The notes under the pieces were generated by a model. The model had not been told where the DNA came from. It did not search any database and saw only the letters and a program-made list of their open reading frames with translations. From Thysanoteuthis rhombus (lineage: Eukaryota; Mollusca; Cephalopoda; Oegopsida; Thysanoteuthidae): a stretch of DNA of 64,000 nucleotides. Positions 45,561 to 57,853 of this stretch are shown one piece after another (within the stretch, counting starts at the first letter, position 1; each line of letters begins with the position of its first letter). The DNA lies in contig OY735219.1 of assembly GCA_963457665.1 (NCBI GenBank), positions 16,255,032 through 16,319,031 of the forward strand. Direction: 5' to 3'. The position numbers and the translations under genes are program-made.

Positions 45561-47322
45561 GTTACCTCTGAGTCAAAGCTATATATAAACTGATTTTCAT
45601 TCAGTTTTTTGTTACAATGAAGGTATGCACTCTGAGTGCTTTCTAGATAATTAAAGAATCCACCTTACAAAAATTTTTTTTTTTCTTTTTAATAAAAATG
45701 TAGGGCCTGTTCATTTCTTGGCATTTCATAGGATTTTCACTTTAAATGATGATTCTGTGCCTTTTCTCATGGTACAAATAGGCTTATTGTAAATTTTAAG
45801 TTGTTTTCTCAAAATTGAACATTTGTTCATTCCAATTCTGCATGTTCTTAGTAAGACATGACTACCAAAACAAGCAGTTAAAAAATGCTGTCAGATCCTC
45901 AGCAGATAATGACAGCAGCTGTGCATGAAAAGATGAAGTGGTTAACACTTCATCTGTCACTCTTCCTTCAGTGTTCCCTTTAGCATGAACAAAAGAGGTC
46001 CACATATCAGTTCAAGTTTGGTCTTGAAATCCATTTGGCTGTTGGTACATGTCTAATGGCTAGTAGGTAATGTTCAGAGCTCATCATGGAATATTTTCAA
46101 ATTAAAGCAGATTGTATCAAGAAATTACTGGGTTTTTTTTCTATAATTGATGTATAGCATATGATAATTCTTCACAAGTATTTTTTATATACTAGTGGAA
46201 ATATTAGTACCTAGCAATCTTTTTCTTTTCAATTAATTTATTTTTCCTCATACACCTTATTCAGGAAATGTGGACAATGCAAAGATCCAAGTTTGGTTGG
46301 GATTAACTGACACTCCACAAAGGAATACACTTGCATCAATATAATCACACACAGTGATCTGCTCCCCAGTCTCCTTTATAACTCCAGACTTACTTGGTAT
46401 GCCCCTATAAATGTATATATCTATTTAGATACATAGTGATAAAAAAACAGTACAATATGCACATACAACCACCACATTATCTCGTAGGATAACCTGTTAT
46501 CCATCTAATCATAGTACTATCAGTAACCATATTAATAGATAATGTTATTTCTGCAAACAAATACATGTGAACAAATACATATTACTGAGCACAAAAACAA
46601 ATCATGAAATCCTTGAAGCACTCATAAAATCAAGAAACCCAAATCTAAACAAGATTTTATTCAGTTTAGGCACTGGAATTTTGAATGTATTCAACAACTG
46701 ACATACCTCATCCAAGTGAAGAATTTTCTTTGCTTGACACCTTGTGCCTGACGTCACGACAATACACCAATGGCAAATGCCAAATTAGAAAAACTGTCAA
46801 CACCCAGTTTTTCCCAAGAACATTGCACAGTTTTGGACAATATTTACATTCATTAGATCCAAACACACATTCTCTTGTGCATAAACAAGAAAAGTTTGCT
46901 AAAAAATTAAAATAACATTCCTTGTCTGTTGTTTTTATCAATCATGTATCAATGAAAGATTATTGCCCAAGTACACATTATCAAAGCGCATATAAGTATA
47001 GCACACACAAGAACCAATCGTGGAATATACTGATTCTTTGTACTATTCTAATTATAGTGTGTTCAATAATTCCCTTCCTCATAACATTCACATCTTAGGT
47101 AATAATCTATCTTGACCGACAAATGTTGATTTGTTCACTTGACTCTTATGTGACAGTCTGAGGGCTATTCCTACCTTGTGGGCCAATCTGAGGGCGTGTG
47201 ACAGACGTGGGATAACTTATGAATTTTCATTCACTAAGCAAAGCCATAATGATGATATGGTGGTATAAATTGAATGAGGATGATGTAATATGCAAGATTA
47301 CAAAATTATAGTGGTCATTTGC
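45561..47322. other. Gene-free spacer between the 225-bp repeats
   Basis: Frames of 76-77 codons on opposite strands at 46685-46941 cover the same bases. A second perfect TGACGTCA lies at 46749-46756. No coding domain recognised, so the direct repeats do not enclose an identifiable retrotransposon. Confidence 0.45.
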
Positions 47323-47546
47323 TATTATAGGAAGATGTACTATGTATTTTGGCAAATAAGGTGACCTTCAGATAAAATGAGACCCCGATTTCAATCTGAA
47401 TTTTATGGTTTTAGCTCATATTTAATCTGGTTTTGTATCTAGCCTGTTGGATGATCCCATTTTGGGGGTATTTTTTTTTATGCTCCACGAGCTGTCTTAT
47501 CTGCTAAAATATTTGGTACTTATGTATATATATTTTTATTATGATT
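47323..47546 (+). repeat. 225-bp direct repeat, copy 2
   Basis: Partner of 45244-45468, 2.08 kb away, with only a handful of differences by eye. The 62-codon frame from 47447 starts inside it. Confidence 0.9.
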
Positions 47547-47872
47547 ATTCAAGTGGAATAGGCTTTCTCTTCAGTTTAGAATTGAACGAATATAGATGCT
47601 GTGTGACGCATTCAGATAAACTACTGGCTGATTGAGTTGCATACATTTACTGCATTTATCACTGAATGGTACGTTTGTGTGTGTACTGAATCGCTTTTTC
47701 CCCTAGATAAAATTGCTTTATTATATCAATGAATGACTGCAGAGGTCATCTCAAAAGGCTTCTGCTTGTTATTGCTTTGTGGGCAGTCGCTGCATTGCTG
47801 GTAGAGAACTGATTAAGCACACAGTGCCAGGTAGAAAACAAACAAGGAAAATGATAGAGATTGTAGTTCTTT

Positions 47873-48240
47873 TTGTTTAGTTTTTTCTCTACCCCAAACA
47901 CATTTTTCCCTCTTTTTCTTGATTTTATTACCATCTTCCTCCTCCCTTTTCAGTTATCTTTTCACTTTGTCAGTTTCATTTTCCTTTTTCTCTCACCTGC
48001 TCCATTTAGACCTTCATGTTTATCTTCCTCTATCTGGAGTTCTCGGTTTTCTTATTCCCTCTTCAACTCCCTCATTTTTCTATTTCTTCAGATATTTTAA
48101 TCTCATCTATCTTCTTTCTTTTCTGTCTTACTTCTCTGATAACCTCTTTATCCCTCCCCTACTCTTCCCGTCTTTCCCATCCTCCTCCTTTCTGCTATTT
48201 GGTTTTATTATTATTACATCTGCTCTCATTATGCTTGAAT
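47873..48240. repeat. Polypyrimidine-rich tract
   Basis: The plus strand is dominated by T and C. The three overlapping Ser/Phe/Leu-rich frames of 75-107 codons result from composition. It is opposite in strand bias to the tract at 40535-41270. Confidence 0.75.
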
Positions 48241-48590
48241 AGAGAGAAGCTGAATTGGAATTCTTCAATGCAGGAGCTGAAAAAAATGGTGTGGCAGTTT
48301 TTATTTCATAGTGTTACATCTTGAGGCAGTTAAATTCCACTGGCCCAAATTCAGGGCTAAGTACATGCTGAGTGCATTGGGAAGATTAATTGGTCCTAAA
48401 CCAGTTTATCCTTTCAAATTTCAACCTGTTCTGAGATAACAAATCTGTTTTCAATATACTCTTATAGATTGAAAAGATAGATTAGCTAGCTAGTGCCATT
48501 GCACTGGCCATGGTATCAATTTCACATATCATAATAGATTTAGAGGTAAAAAGCGCCCAAAGTGGCATTGCTCATTTTACCATTCTCTCA

Positions 48591-48660
48591 TGGTACCTGG
48601 TATTTCCAAGCAGTCACCTATCTAGGTACTGACCAGGTTTGATGTTGCTCAACCCTGCAA
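48591..48660 (-). mobile_element. 5S rRNA-derived sequence, copy 2
   Basis: The minus strand reads GTTGAGCAACATC, CTGGTCAGTACCTAGAT, AGGTGACTGCTTGGAAATACC, the 3' half of 5S rRNA with its internal promoter region recognisable but mutated. As at 29527, the 5' half is not evident. Downstream sequences of the two copies (48590 to 48480; 29526 to 29430) do not clearly match, so they may be different subfamilies or independent pseudogenes. Confidence 0.8.
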
Positions 48661-49019
48661 TAGTACTGTGGGATGGGGGTGTTTGAACATCCTATTAAAA
48701 TTAATTTGGGAATAATTTATAAATTAGCAGCAAGAAGTTTTTAGTACCTTCCTGAATATATGTTAGGAAGAAGCACCAGAAATCACTCAGTCTCTTGTCT
48801 ATATAGTGGTTAAATTTTATGTTCGTTAAACTCTTTACCCAGTTTATATCAAATAAAAACAAGATTTGATATAATTTCCATTGATATGAAACTCAAAAAT
48901 TACACTGTATTTAGAGTTGTTTTTTTTTTTCAATCGCAAAAAGATAAATTCAAATAAACACAGATTACATGCCTGGTTAGCTATTTTCTGCTAAGCCTGG
49001 AAGTGTCTACTACTACATA

Positions 49020-49215
49020 TCCGTGGTATGGAAGGTTGGGCCATTGGTTAAGAAAAAAGTGATCAAATTTTGAGGCTGATCCAGGAATATCACTTCAATT
49101 GTGATATTTTCTATTTTTTTGATACATTTATACATTTGCTCCTGTTTGCTCATATGATATCTCCAAAATTCTTCAATGAGTTTATGTGGAAGGGTGGGCC
49201 ATGGGCTGAGGAAAA
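49020..49215 (-). repeat. Two units of the 144-bp tandem family, period about 157 bp
   Basis: GGAAGGTTGGGCCATTGG (49030) and GGAAGGGTGGGCCATGGG (49188) are followed by AAGAAAAAAGTGATC and AGGAAAAAGTAATTA. The minus strand gives the CCACCCTTCC, ATTGAAGAATTTTGGAGATA order seen at 12940-13295. Confidence 0.65.
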
Positions 49216-49630
49216 AGTAATTAAATAAAGAGTACTAATGGCAGCATTTGAATGTCTAATTAAGAGCTACCTTCAATGATTGCAAAAGACAAATTGAAGA
49301 GTTAAAAATGGTGCAATATAGATTCTAAATTGCTATTTAGCAAAAAGTTTTTTCAAGAATAGAGAATGGCTAGAGAAAACATTTCAGCTGATGATAACAC
49401 TTCAGTTTGGCATCTATATAAGATAAGTTTTTTTTGTTTTTCTCTTTATTTACTATTAAAGAACCTTCTGTGATATGAAAATCGCTAACAATTTTAAATT
49501 TCAGTTTATTCTTACTCTAAGGTGATAAACCCATTCTGAACTTTATTTGGCAACATTATGTATGCTTGGGCTTCTGCCCCCAAATACCACATTGTATATA
49601 AAAGGATTAAATTACTTTTTTTTTTAAATA

Positions 49631-49969
49631 TGTTCACAGCAAATGTAAACCAGATCTTATAAAAGATGATTCTTTGGCATAATAACTATTTCATCTGATT
49701 TTGTTTTTTTTTCAAATCTTCCAGTTGTACTAAAGGCGTTATGCAGAGATAGAGATGGTGTTCTCCTTATTTTATCCAGCTGGGTTTTATCCTCCTTCAC
49801 TTCAGCAATTTATCATAATCCACCTCAGGCTTGCTAGGCCCATTGAAGCTTCAGCAGAGCCCCATTAACTATACATTTTTGAAATAGAATATGTTTGTAG
49901 TCAATGTAAACCAGATCTTATGAAAGACAATCCTTTGGCATAATAACTATTTCATCTGATTTTTGTTTT
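49631..49969 (+). repeat. 80-bp direct repeat, offset 261 bp
   Basis: AATGTAAACCAGATCTTAT, then TTTGGCATAATAACTATTTC and ATCTGATTTT occur at 49631-49710 and again at 49890-49969 with few changes. Confidence 0.85.
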
Positions 49970-52204
49970 GTCCATTACCATCCGCCCATGACACACAATG
50001 TGGTAAGCAAAGAATGAAAAAAATGTCTTGACGCAAACAAATATCCAAGGAAACTATGCCATAACCATACACACTTTGAACTTTGCTTTGTAAATAAGAA
50101 AAAAGTTTGTTTTGGTCCTCGTGTTTGCCACATTTATATGATTCACGTGTCCACCAGAATCATCAAACTTTATTTGGTTGATAAGGAGAAAGTTTGTTAT
50201 GATCCATATGTTTGCTGCTTTTATCAGATTTCATTCTGTAAATCTGAAGTCAGTTCAAATGGAACTACAAGTTCATTAAAGCCAGAATTTGTTGTATCGA
50301 GGTTCATGATTGGAAAGGTTTACTGTACTTGATACTGTTAAATCAACTTAATATAAACCATTATCCATTACATGCCTCAAACTGAGCTCAACATTGTTAG
50401 AAAAGAAAGTATTTGTGACTCGAAGGACAGCTAATAAAGGAAGTTTTAATAGAGCAATTAGTGTGATAGTCTCTTGCACTATTGTTGAGGAGTTCAATCT
50501 TCACTTCTGTTCTATAAAAGTAACTGATGCCAAATATCTAACTACCAAATCAAAGCGCTCATAGTGGCCTGGTAATAGCAAGCTCATATCTTATTTGATG
50601 CTCTTCAACAATAGCCTTTTGTCAAACTTACCTTTGCCCCACATCAAAGAAACCAACAGAGAAGTGAGAATTGCCTCTTCTATCAAAATGTGAGTTTGAG
50701 TTGGGCATCTGTAATGCTGTGAAAAGGTTTTCCAAAAGTCTTTTAACAATGCAGTGTAAATCAGCCATTGATCCAGCCTCTGTTTTTATGATGTTTTATT
50801 GCAGTTAAATTGCACATGGCAGAATTGATATCGATATTAGTAACTGAATCAGCGCACAGCCAGGTTCTGTGCATTATAACTCAGTTAAGTCGGCCTTTAG
50901 AGCGAATGGCACTGATTTTATCAGCAGTGTCAGAACGGAGATAGTTATTCTGTACCGATATGCCCAGAGCCATCAGAGATCAATTAAAATGTCATTAATT
51001 TGTTTGATTGCTTCTATTCTGCTTTACAATTGATCAGTCAAAATCAATTGATTGCTTTTCACAGGCAAAAGAGAGATAACAGGCTAAGGAGAGTTACCAG
51101 TATATTCCTTTTTGTTGTGTATACAAATACATGTAGAACAAGTATACAAAGTCTATCCGGGAAGTATCCGGCCATCAGATATTAACAGAAAAATAGCATA
51201 CCTAGAGTAATGGTGCTTCAATCTCCTTCCAAGTACTCCCCTCACACTCTAATCCCAGCACTTAGGGGATTTTACATAGTAACAATTCCATTACTTGCTG
51301 TCATCAATCAACTAAATCTGCTAGACTTATTGCTTCTGGGAATTGTTTTTCCTATGAAACATTTCCATAATAATCGCTAATGAGTACATAATTGAAATAA
51401 ATTAATGTTGATTGAAATTCACTTTAGATTATGATAATTATTTTTTATGATGACTGTCTTCAGAAAGAAAGGAAGAAAAATGAAAACTAGATGTTAAGCA
51501 AGCCAATAATCTAGGAGACAACCAGCTATCACCAAAGAACATTTTTTTTATCATCTTCATTTTCAATCACTGGCAAATCACTATGCACTCTCATCTCATC
51601 CCACCTATCTGTGCTATCTACTTATATGATGAACAGTGTGATTTTTTTTTTTCGATCAATAACATGAGATTCTTCCATTTGAAGGTAACAATCTATATGA
51701 TAAAAACATCTCTTATCAACCATTTGAAACAGTGCATGCTTCAATTTGAGGTCAGTAGTTTCTTTCTAAAGGAAATAAAAATATGTCTGAATTTTTCACT
51801 GAGATTAACTAGTTACGTTTTTTGCTTATATGCCTCAAGCATGACCAACTTTTGGTCCATCATCTTTGTACACGCAATTTTTTGCAATTTCTGGGAGGGC
51901 TTGTTTTTCCCCAAGAAGTTCTATTTGTATGTATCATGATTACCTTCAGATTTAGGGCTCACCTCTATACAGTCACATCTTTATCTCTTATGGCATTGTT
52001 ATTACTATAGCCTCAGGCCTAAGGAGAATCCTGCCAATGGGTCTAGCACTTGCATGTTTAGCTCTATGATTAGAGAAGTAGGATGATACTGGGAAGGACT
52101 CAGGTATCATCCTAACTGATGGATGAGTGAAGTTCATTGTTACAGATCAAAGACAAATATAAAAACTACTATTGTAGTGGTAGTCATTGTACTATTCATG
52201 GAAT
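49970..52204. other. Gene-free stretch, includes a possible conserved non-coding block
   Basis: The part at about 50770-51080 lacks simple repeats and matches no window repeat. It holds many homeodomain-type cores, e.g. GATCAATTAAAATGTCATTA near 50978 and AAAATCAATTGATTG near 51040. I only infer a regulatory role. Near 51151 TCTATCCGGGAAGTATCC with GGCCAT resembles text at 63070, perhaps a mariner-type end. Frames at 51583-51939 and 51822-52010 are not accepted. Confidence 0.35.
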
Positions 52205-52360
52205 TACTAGTTCATTCTTGCCTTCAAAAAATGTCAAGTAATTTTGCAATTGCATTGAATTTATCAAAAACATTGTGCTGCTCAGCATTTTTTCATTTAC
52301 TTTCAATACTTCCTGAATATTAAACTAAAGGCAAAATCAACTAAAAATACCTAACCAAAA
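52205..52360 (+). repeat. R2 copy
   Basis: ACTAGTTCATTCTTGCCTTC, AAAAAATGTCAAGTAATTTT, GCAATTGCATTGAATTTATC and CCTGAATATTAAACTAAAGG follow the R2 order seen at 27291-27450. Confidence 0.65.
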
Positions 52361-54979
52361 TTTTGGAAGAGTCTGTTACATAGAGATAGGCAAATCGCCA
52401 AGAGTCATTGTTATTTTTATTCAATTTGATTTTTTTTTTGTATAAATATTGGAAAGTGTTACACACATTACATTTCATAAACATGAATAACAAAAAAAAA
52501 TATGCAAGGAATGCAACTCGTCTGTATAGTAGGTTCCATCCCTTTTGGTTGTTACAGACAAAGAATATAGACACAACACATTGCATAAGTAGATGAGCTA
52601 TTTTATCATTTGTGCCTTTCAAATATCATTACTGCTTTTTCTTGTATAATAAGTTTGTTTCATTTTACTGCCTCTGACTAACCCTTGAATATTAAGGCCC
52701 CAACTTTTCAGTCAACCCAACAAACCTTGGTTATCTCCTCTATGAATGCATCAAAGACTATTTAAGTTCTCAGCAATTTAGGAAAGCTACAACAGGATAA
52801 AGGCGATTTCCTTCTTTATTTATAGGATTTATGATTCCTGTATTGTGTAGGGAGAGGGAAAAAATGGCTGTTGATTGTCTGTAATAAGATGTTGGTAAAG
52901 ACAAAGGATTTTGCCTCCACATGGTCAGGTTGTTAGCGCCACATGCCAACGTCAGTTGGAGGAAGAGATATGTATGGTTGCTAGGACAGCATGAAGAGTA
53001 TGTGTGCCAAGTATGATTGTAGATGCGGAGATGAACCGTGAAGACAACACACAGAAGTATTCAGATGAACAAATTGAATGTACATTTAATATATAAACTT
53101 TTATAACGATACAGGTCTAAAATTGAATACATATAGAACATTGATACAATTATGAAGGGAAGATAACTTCTAAGCAAAAGATGGGAGCTTTATGCCAAGT
53201 GATAGTAGTAGCAATTGTATGCTTTTGAAGTGGAGGTGACTGAACTGCTATGAATCCATAAGACTTGGAGCGTACCAAGGAATGGTTATGGAGACTGGAT
53301 ATCTGCATGTACCTCTAACTACCAAGTTGTGGGTGATGTATTTGGAAGCGTGTGTGAGCAACTTGTGGGAGATTCTAAGACGCTGAAAAGCACACAATAG
53401 ACAGACTATTTAAGAAAGAAAACACTTAATTCAACCCATGTGCACTTCCCAAAGTAAAGAGAATTAGAAGATAGATCATCATGACTATTCTGCAGCAAAA
53501 GCATTGCCATTTCATTCACGAGAGATGGAGGTATATGTGTGTTTGGAGGTAGTGGTGAGGATACGGTTGATTGGCTGCGCATATGAGAGATACTTCAACA
53601 ATGGTAAAATGAAATGGGCAACATTTAGTGCAGTGATTGGTTACGGTGGAAAAAATGGTAAAGTTCGGATCAGCCGAGAGGCCAGGAAGAGAGAGAATAA
53701 CAGGTTAAGAACTCAGGGGAGGCAAAAGAGCAATTGAAGACATGCCTTCAGAGCTTTTTTTGAGAATCGTTGGAGGTGACATCTTTGATCTCTGGCTAGA
53801 GATCTTAACTAAAAGTAAAGAGGACACCACAAATTCACATTACACAAACGAAAAGAGCAGATCCTGTTTAAGACCGGCGATGTTGTTTATACTATTTTTG
53901 GCAATATCTGTCAACATTGGTTTCTGTAACAAAAGTATTTGTCTCAAAATAATCCGATTGATCCTCGTTGAAACTTCTGAAACAAAAATAAATAATTGTT
54001 GTATCAAAAATAAGGAATATCCCCAGAAATGCAATATGATACATTTGGAAATGAAAAAGTTACAATATATATGAGAAATGTATACATAGGTTATTACCAC
54101 AGAATAGTCAGTTTTCTGTCTTTCACTTTCCTTCTTGTATTTAAAGTATTGATTTTAAAAGAGGAATAACATCACGTAGTATAATGTGAAGAAAAAAAAA
54201 TTATTCCTCTCTCTTTACCCACTCTGTCTATTCAAATTTGGTACAAGAAAAATAGTTTTTGCATTCATAGACCTATGTTCATTGGGGGTAAAAACTGGAA
54301 TGCATACAGGGAGCACATACCTCTGCTAACACTGTACACTAATTAAAAACTGAATGAAAATAAAATATTGAAAACAAATGAGAGAACTTTAAATGCACAA
54401 ATATTGAGTTACTTAACCTAAAATTTGAATCTACCTTTTTCATCAGTCGTTTGTTTTTAAATTCTTTTCCTGAAGAATAATAAAAATAGTTCTCTATTGA
54501 AAAGAAACACTTGGATCTATCCCCAAATTCAATCAACTTTTCTGATTAATGTGTATTGTACTGTAGTATGGTCGATGTGTTGCTGTACAAAGCTAGAAGA
54601 AAATCCCATCAAATTATACCTCAAACAGTGCAGTTTTGAACAGTACAGAAAACAAATAACACCACTAATCAAGGTATACCTGTACTTTTAATTTTTTGTT
54701 TCTCTAACAATAATATCATCATTCTAGAATTTTGAAATTGAATAAAATGAACTTATTTGAATGAATATTGTTGACATATGACGAGATCAGGTCAAGAGAT
54801 ATCTAAATCCAAAATGGCAGTTTACAAAATATTGCATTGAAAAAAATGTGAGAAATCAGTGAAATTGTCAGTTGCCAGAAAATGAATGAGCTTTTTCAAT
54901 TTCAAGAAATTATTTTTCATTCTTCATTTTTCTCCAAACCAAGGTTATATCTTCTTTCTTTTTATCCCTGTCAAATTTG
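52361..54979. other. Gene-free stretch
   Basis: Frames at 52341-52622, 53504-53737 and 53742-54074 (110 codons) have no recognisable domain. GAAGGGAAGATAACTTC near 53155 is the mollusc-type motif also seen in R5. Nothing else supported. Confidence 0.4.
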
Positions 54980-55027
54980 TGAGTATATATATATATTATA
55001 TATATATAAATGCACACACACACACTA
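54980..55027. repeat. (AT)n and (AC)n microsatellite
   Basis: Two AT blocks then ACAC. Confidence 0.9.
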
Positions 55028-55180
55028 GCTGGAGGTACCCGGCATCATCTGGGAAAAAATGTCAGCAAAGCTGAAAGGTCATGTAGTAAATTATAGCACA
55101 GAGCTTCTCAAAATGAGGATCACCACCCTTCCAGTGGGTCCAGTCAAGGTCCAGAAACTATTTGAATATATTTTTGCGAC
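55025..55180 (+). mobile_element. ACTAGCTGG...CCCGGC repeat end beside a hAT-like end
   Basis: CACTAGCTGGAGGTACCCGG then CATCATCTGGGAAAA resembles the start of a widespread invertebrate repeat beginning with ACTAGC and a CCCGGC-type phrase. At 55099 CAGAGCTTCTCAAAATGAGG resembles a hAT terminus (compare 19516). Both are fragments. Confidence 0.4.
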
Positions 55181-55344
55181 AAATTATGTAAGTACTGTTT
55201 GTCATTAATATCTATTCCAAAATATACTCATTCATGTGCATATTGTAGAATGGCTTGATGCTATTCACAATTTGTTTCTATGTTTAGTATGCAACAACCA
55301 TGTCAAGAATAAGAACACAACTATCTTAAACTATTAAAGACTGA

Positions 55345-55670
55345 TGATGATGATGATTATCATTGCCATTTGAGTTTTCTGATAAATTCTATGAGGTCTT
55401 GTACTCCTGTTTTCTCCCTGATATACTGTGCTGTCTTGTGATCTCTCCGTGTGAGGTAGAGCATGATTCTCTCATGTGCACGTTGCATGGTTCTCAGTTT
55501 GCGGGTCTGTCTCTTGGTTAGGTTCTATGTTTCAGCTCTGTAAGTGACTATTGGGAGGATGCATTGGCTGCATACTCTTATTTTTAGGTTTATTGGGATC
55601 TTGTTGTTTTTGAAGGTTGAGCTTGCTCTGCCAAAGGCTTGCCATCCTATGGTGATGCAGGTTTAATCGC
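55345..55670 (-). mobile_element. LINE fragment (RTE-like), reverse copy
   Basis: The minus strand aligns with 8480-8765 of the better copy. GGATGGCAAGCCTTTGGCAG, TGCATCCTCCCAATAGTCAC, GACAGACCCGCAAACTGAG, CATGCAACGTGCACATGAGA and GAGATCACAAGACAGCAC appear in order. It lacks the last part of the ORF, jumping from the KW block to a TGATGATGATGA-type end. The equivalent frame contains stops (for example TAG in place of TGG). Internal deletion plus mutation make it inactive. Confidence 0.85.
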
Positions 55671-55674
55671 ATGT

Positions 55675-56375
55675 AATATCTGGGGAATTTATATCAGCTA
55701 ACTGACCACTGTCTATTGGCTGAATTATGGTCAGCTGTTTGTCATGGAAGAATGTTCTATAGCTATCTTCATTTTGACCTGTTGTTTATCAAATATGCCA
55801 TTTTCATTCATTATACTTATTGTCCTAATTTTCCTTTGTCTCTTGGTTCCTTTAATCATTATCATTGTCCAAGAATTTGAACCATGGACTGTTATTTTTT
55901 ACTATAGTATGTCATTTTTTTTGATGGAATAGCAAAAATGAAACTTAGGGAAAGTCTCCCTGTAATAGCAATCTAAACCCAAATGTAGCGATCTGTATAG
56001 TTTTCGGACACAAATCAAAATATAAAAGAATGGATTTTCTGTGAACGTAACTTTGAGTTTTTCGGATTTAGAAAAAAAAACACTGACATTTTTTAAAAAG
56101 AATCAATAAATTTCTTTATAAATGCATATAAATGGTATTGATGAATGAAAGGTAATATATTTCAATTTTAGGGGTAGGAACATAGTGTCACTGAAACGAA
56201 AAAATTGTTTAATAAAATATTCAGGCTTCATTAGAGGTATAACTTAAAAAAGTTACATGTAAGAATATTGGCTGATAGGTAATAATAGAATATGATTTTA
56301 AAGAAAGAAAATAAGACAATTCTGCTATTAGAAAACAGATATTGAAGTAAAAAAATGTTCACGTTAACCTTCTCA
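55675..56375. other. Gene-free stretch
   Basis: The hydrophobic 62-codon frame at 55744-55932 is T-rich chance sequence. No element recognised. Confidence 0.4.
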
Positions 56376-56765
56376 GAAAATGCCAAAAGTGACCTGACCT
56401 TAGGTCCCCATAGGTTAGTACCACCTATTCTATGTTAATCCTGGGCTCAAATTACTCTGATATACAAATTTGCAGCCTTTAGAATGCATTTAGAGTCCAT
56501 TAGATTTCAAAATACTTAAGATTTGAAAATGCCAAAATTAACCTGTCCTAACCTCAAATTAGATCAACAACACCACCTGTTTTCTGTTAATCCTATGGTC
56601 AAGTTATCCTTGTACATAATTTTTCAGTCTTTAGGGCTTCTTATATTCGATGATACCCAAATTGATCAGTAGAGGTCACCATAGGTCGTTGCCACCTATC
56701 TTATGTTAATCTTGGGGTCAAGTTACCATTATACACAATTTTTTAGCTTGTAGGATGCAACTGTT
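56376..56765 (+). repeat. Tandem repeat, three units (about 120-150 bp)
   Basis: A CCACCT(A/G) block followed by TGTTAATC, a (C/G)TCAA(A/G)TTA block and a TTAG block recurs at 56421, 56573 and 56692. The first two units also share AAAATGCCAAAA and GACCTGACCT/AACCTGTCCT at 56376 and 56526. Diverged and non-coding. Confidence 0.7.
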
Positions 56766-56816
56766 TAGGTGTCTGTAAAAAATAGTCAGAAACAAACATT
56801 CTTCATCTTTATAGTA

Positions 56817-56818
<2 letters not shown>

Positions 56819-56871
<53 letters not shown>

Positions 56872-56935
56872 GAGAGAGAGAGTTAAGCATATGTATTCCT
56901 GTACAATATGCATGCATACTATCAATACAGATAGG

Positions 56936-57002
<67 letters not shown>

Positions 57003-57003
57003 C
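56819..57003. repeat. Compound (AT)(GA)...(TC)(AT)(GT) microsatellite
   Basis: AT then GA at 56819-56882. After about 55 unique bases, TC, AT and GT runs to 57002. Frames of 92-103 codons across it are artefacts. Confidence 0.95.
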
Positions 57004-57853
57004 TTGTAAAAACCTTCAAGATTACTTTATCCATTCTATCAAAGATATCAAAATAGAGAATCAAATAAAATTTTCACAAAATACTCGTGCTCATCTCTTA
57101 TATGCATTTGCACATTTCTTTTTAGATTTGCTACATATGAAATGCGTTTTTTTAATAGTAAGATGTAGGATGAAAAAAACAACAGAATGGGTAAACAATT
57201 AAAGAAAACATGACCTCATACTTCTCATCTGTGTTTAAGCTTACGGAATCGGTATCTGAAGTCTTGCCACATCTTAATTATCCATCCGTCATCCCTCCTA
57301 CTGATTATCATCTTTTCAAGCATCTTGAACTTCCATTATAAAATGTTCAGTAATATGGAAGCCAGAATTTGTAACCACTAAACCTGAATAATTTTATAGA
57401 GATGGCATGTCATCATTAGAGCAGTATCAGAAAAGGCTGACTGCTTCAAATATGCAGATATGAACTTCAAAATGCTTGAAAAGATGATATTCTGTTGGAG
57501 GAATGTCAGGTGGGTATGGATGATGGTGGAAGATTTTATATCACAATTCTCTAAGCTTAGACAAGTGGAATAACTGTACTGGAGACCACAAGGACTTACG
57601 TAACATCATTCCTTCCTCCAAGTCCATGATGTCGGCATATTGACTCTTTGGGGGCCTTCGGCAAATTCAAAAGAGAACCATGAAATAATAATGAATGAAT
57701 TTCTGATTATCAGTTCTTGAGAAGAACTGTCAAGTGGGCCTGTAGCCACAAAAAAGTTTGGAATGATGTAGACAACATAAGTGATAAGTTCTAGGATATA
57801 TTTTTTGATCTAAAGTTATTTCAAAACAAGCAAAAATAAGCATTACTTCAGGC
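57004..57853. other. Gene-free stretch, weak mariner-like trace
   Basis: At about 57264-57340 a plus-strand reading gives LPHL, PS, PPTDYHLFKHLE, resembling the catalytic PDL(A)PTDYHLFKHL block of mariner transposases. Both sides fall apart quickly, so I give it low weight. Confidence 0.35.

Noticed and set aside
45244-47546. LTR retrotransposon bounded by the 225-bp repeats
   Set aside because: No TG...CA ends, no gag/pol text and no clear primer-binding site; kept only as a finding to test.
47873-48324. Three overlapping plus-strand frames
   Set aside because: All three are products of the polypyrimidine tract.
51583-51939. 118-codon plus frame
   Set aside because: Phe/Leu/Ser-rich as expected of T-rich DNA; another frame overlaps it and no motif is visible.
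53742-54074. 110-codon plus frame
   Set aside because: Lys/Ile/Asn-rich, with no domain and an overlapping opposite-strand frame.
56769-57202. Frames of 92-103 codons across microsatellites
   Set aside because: IYIYIY, THTHTH and SLSLSL runs are translated dinucleotide repeats.
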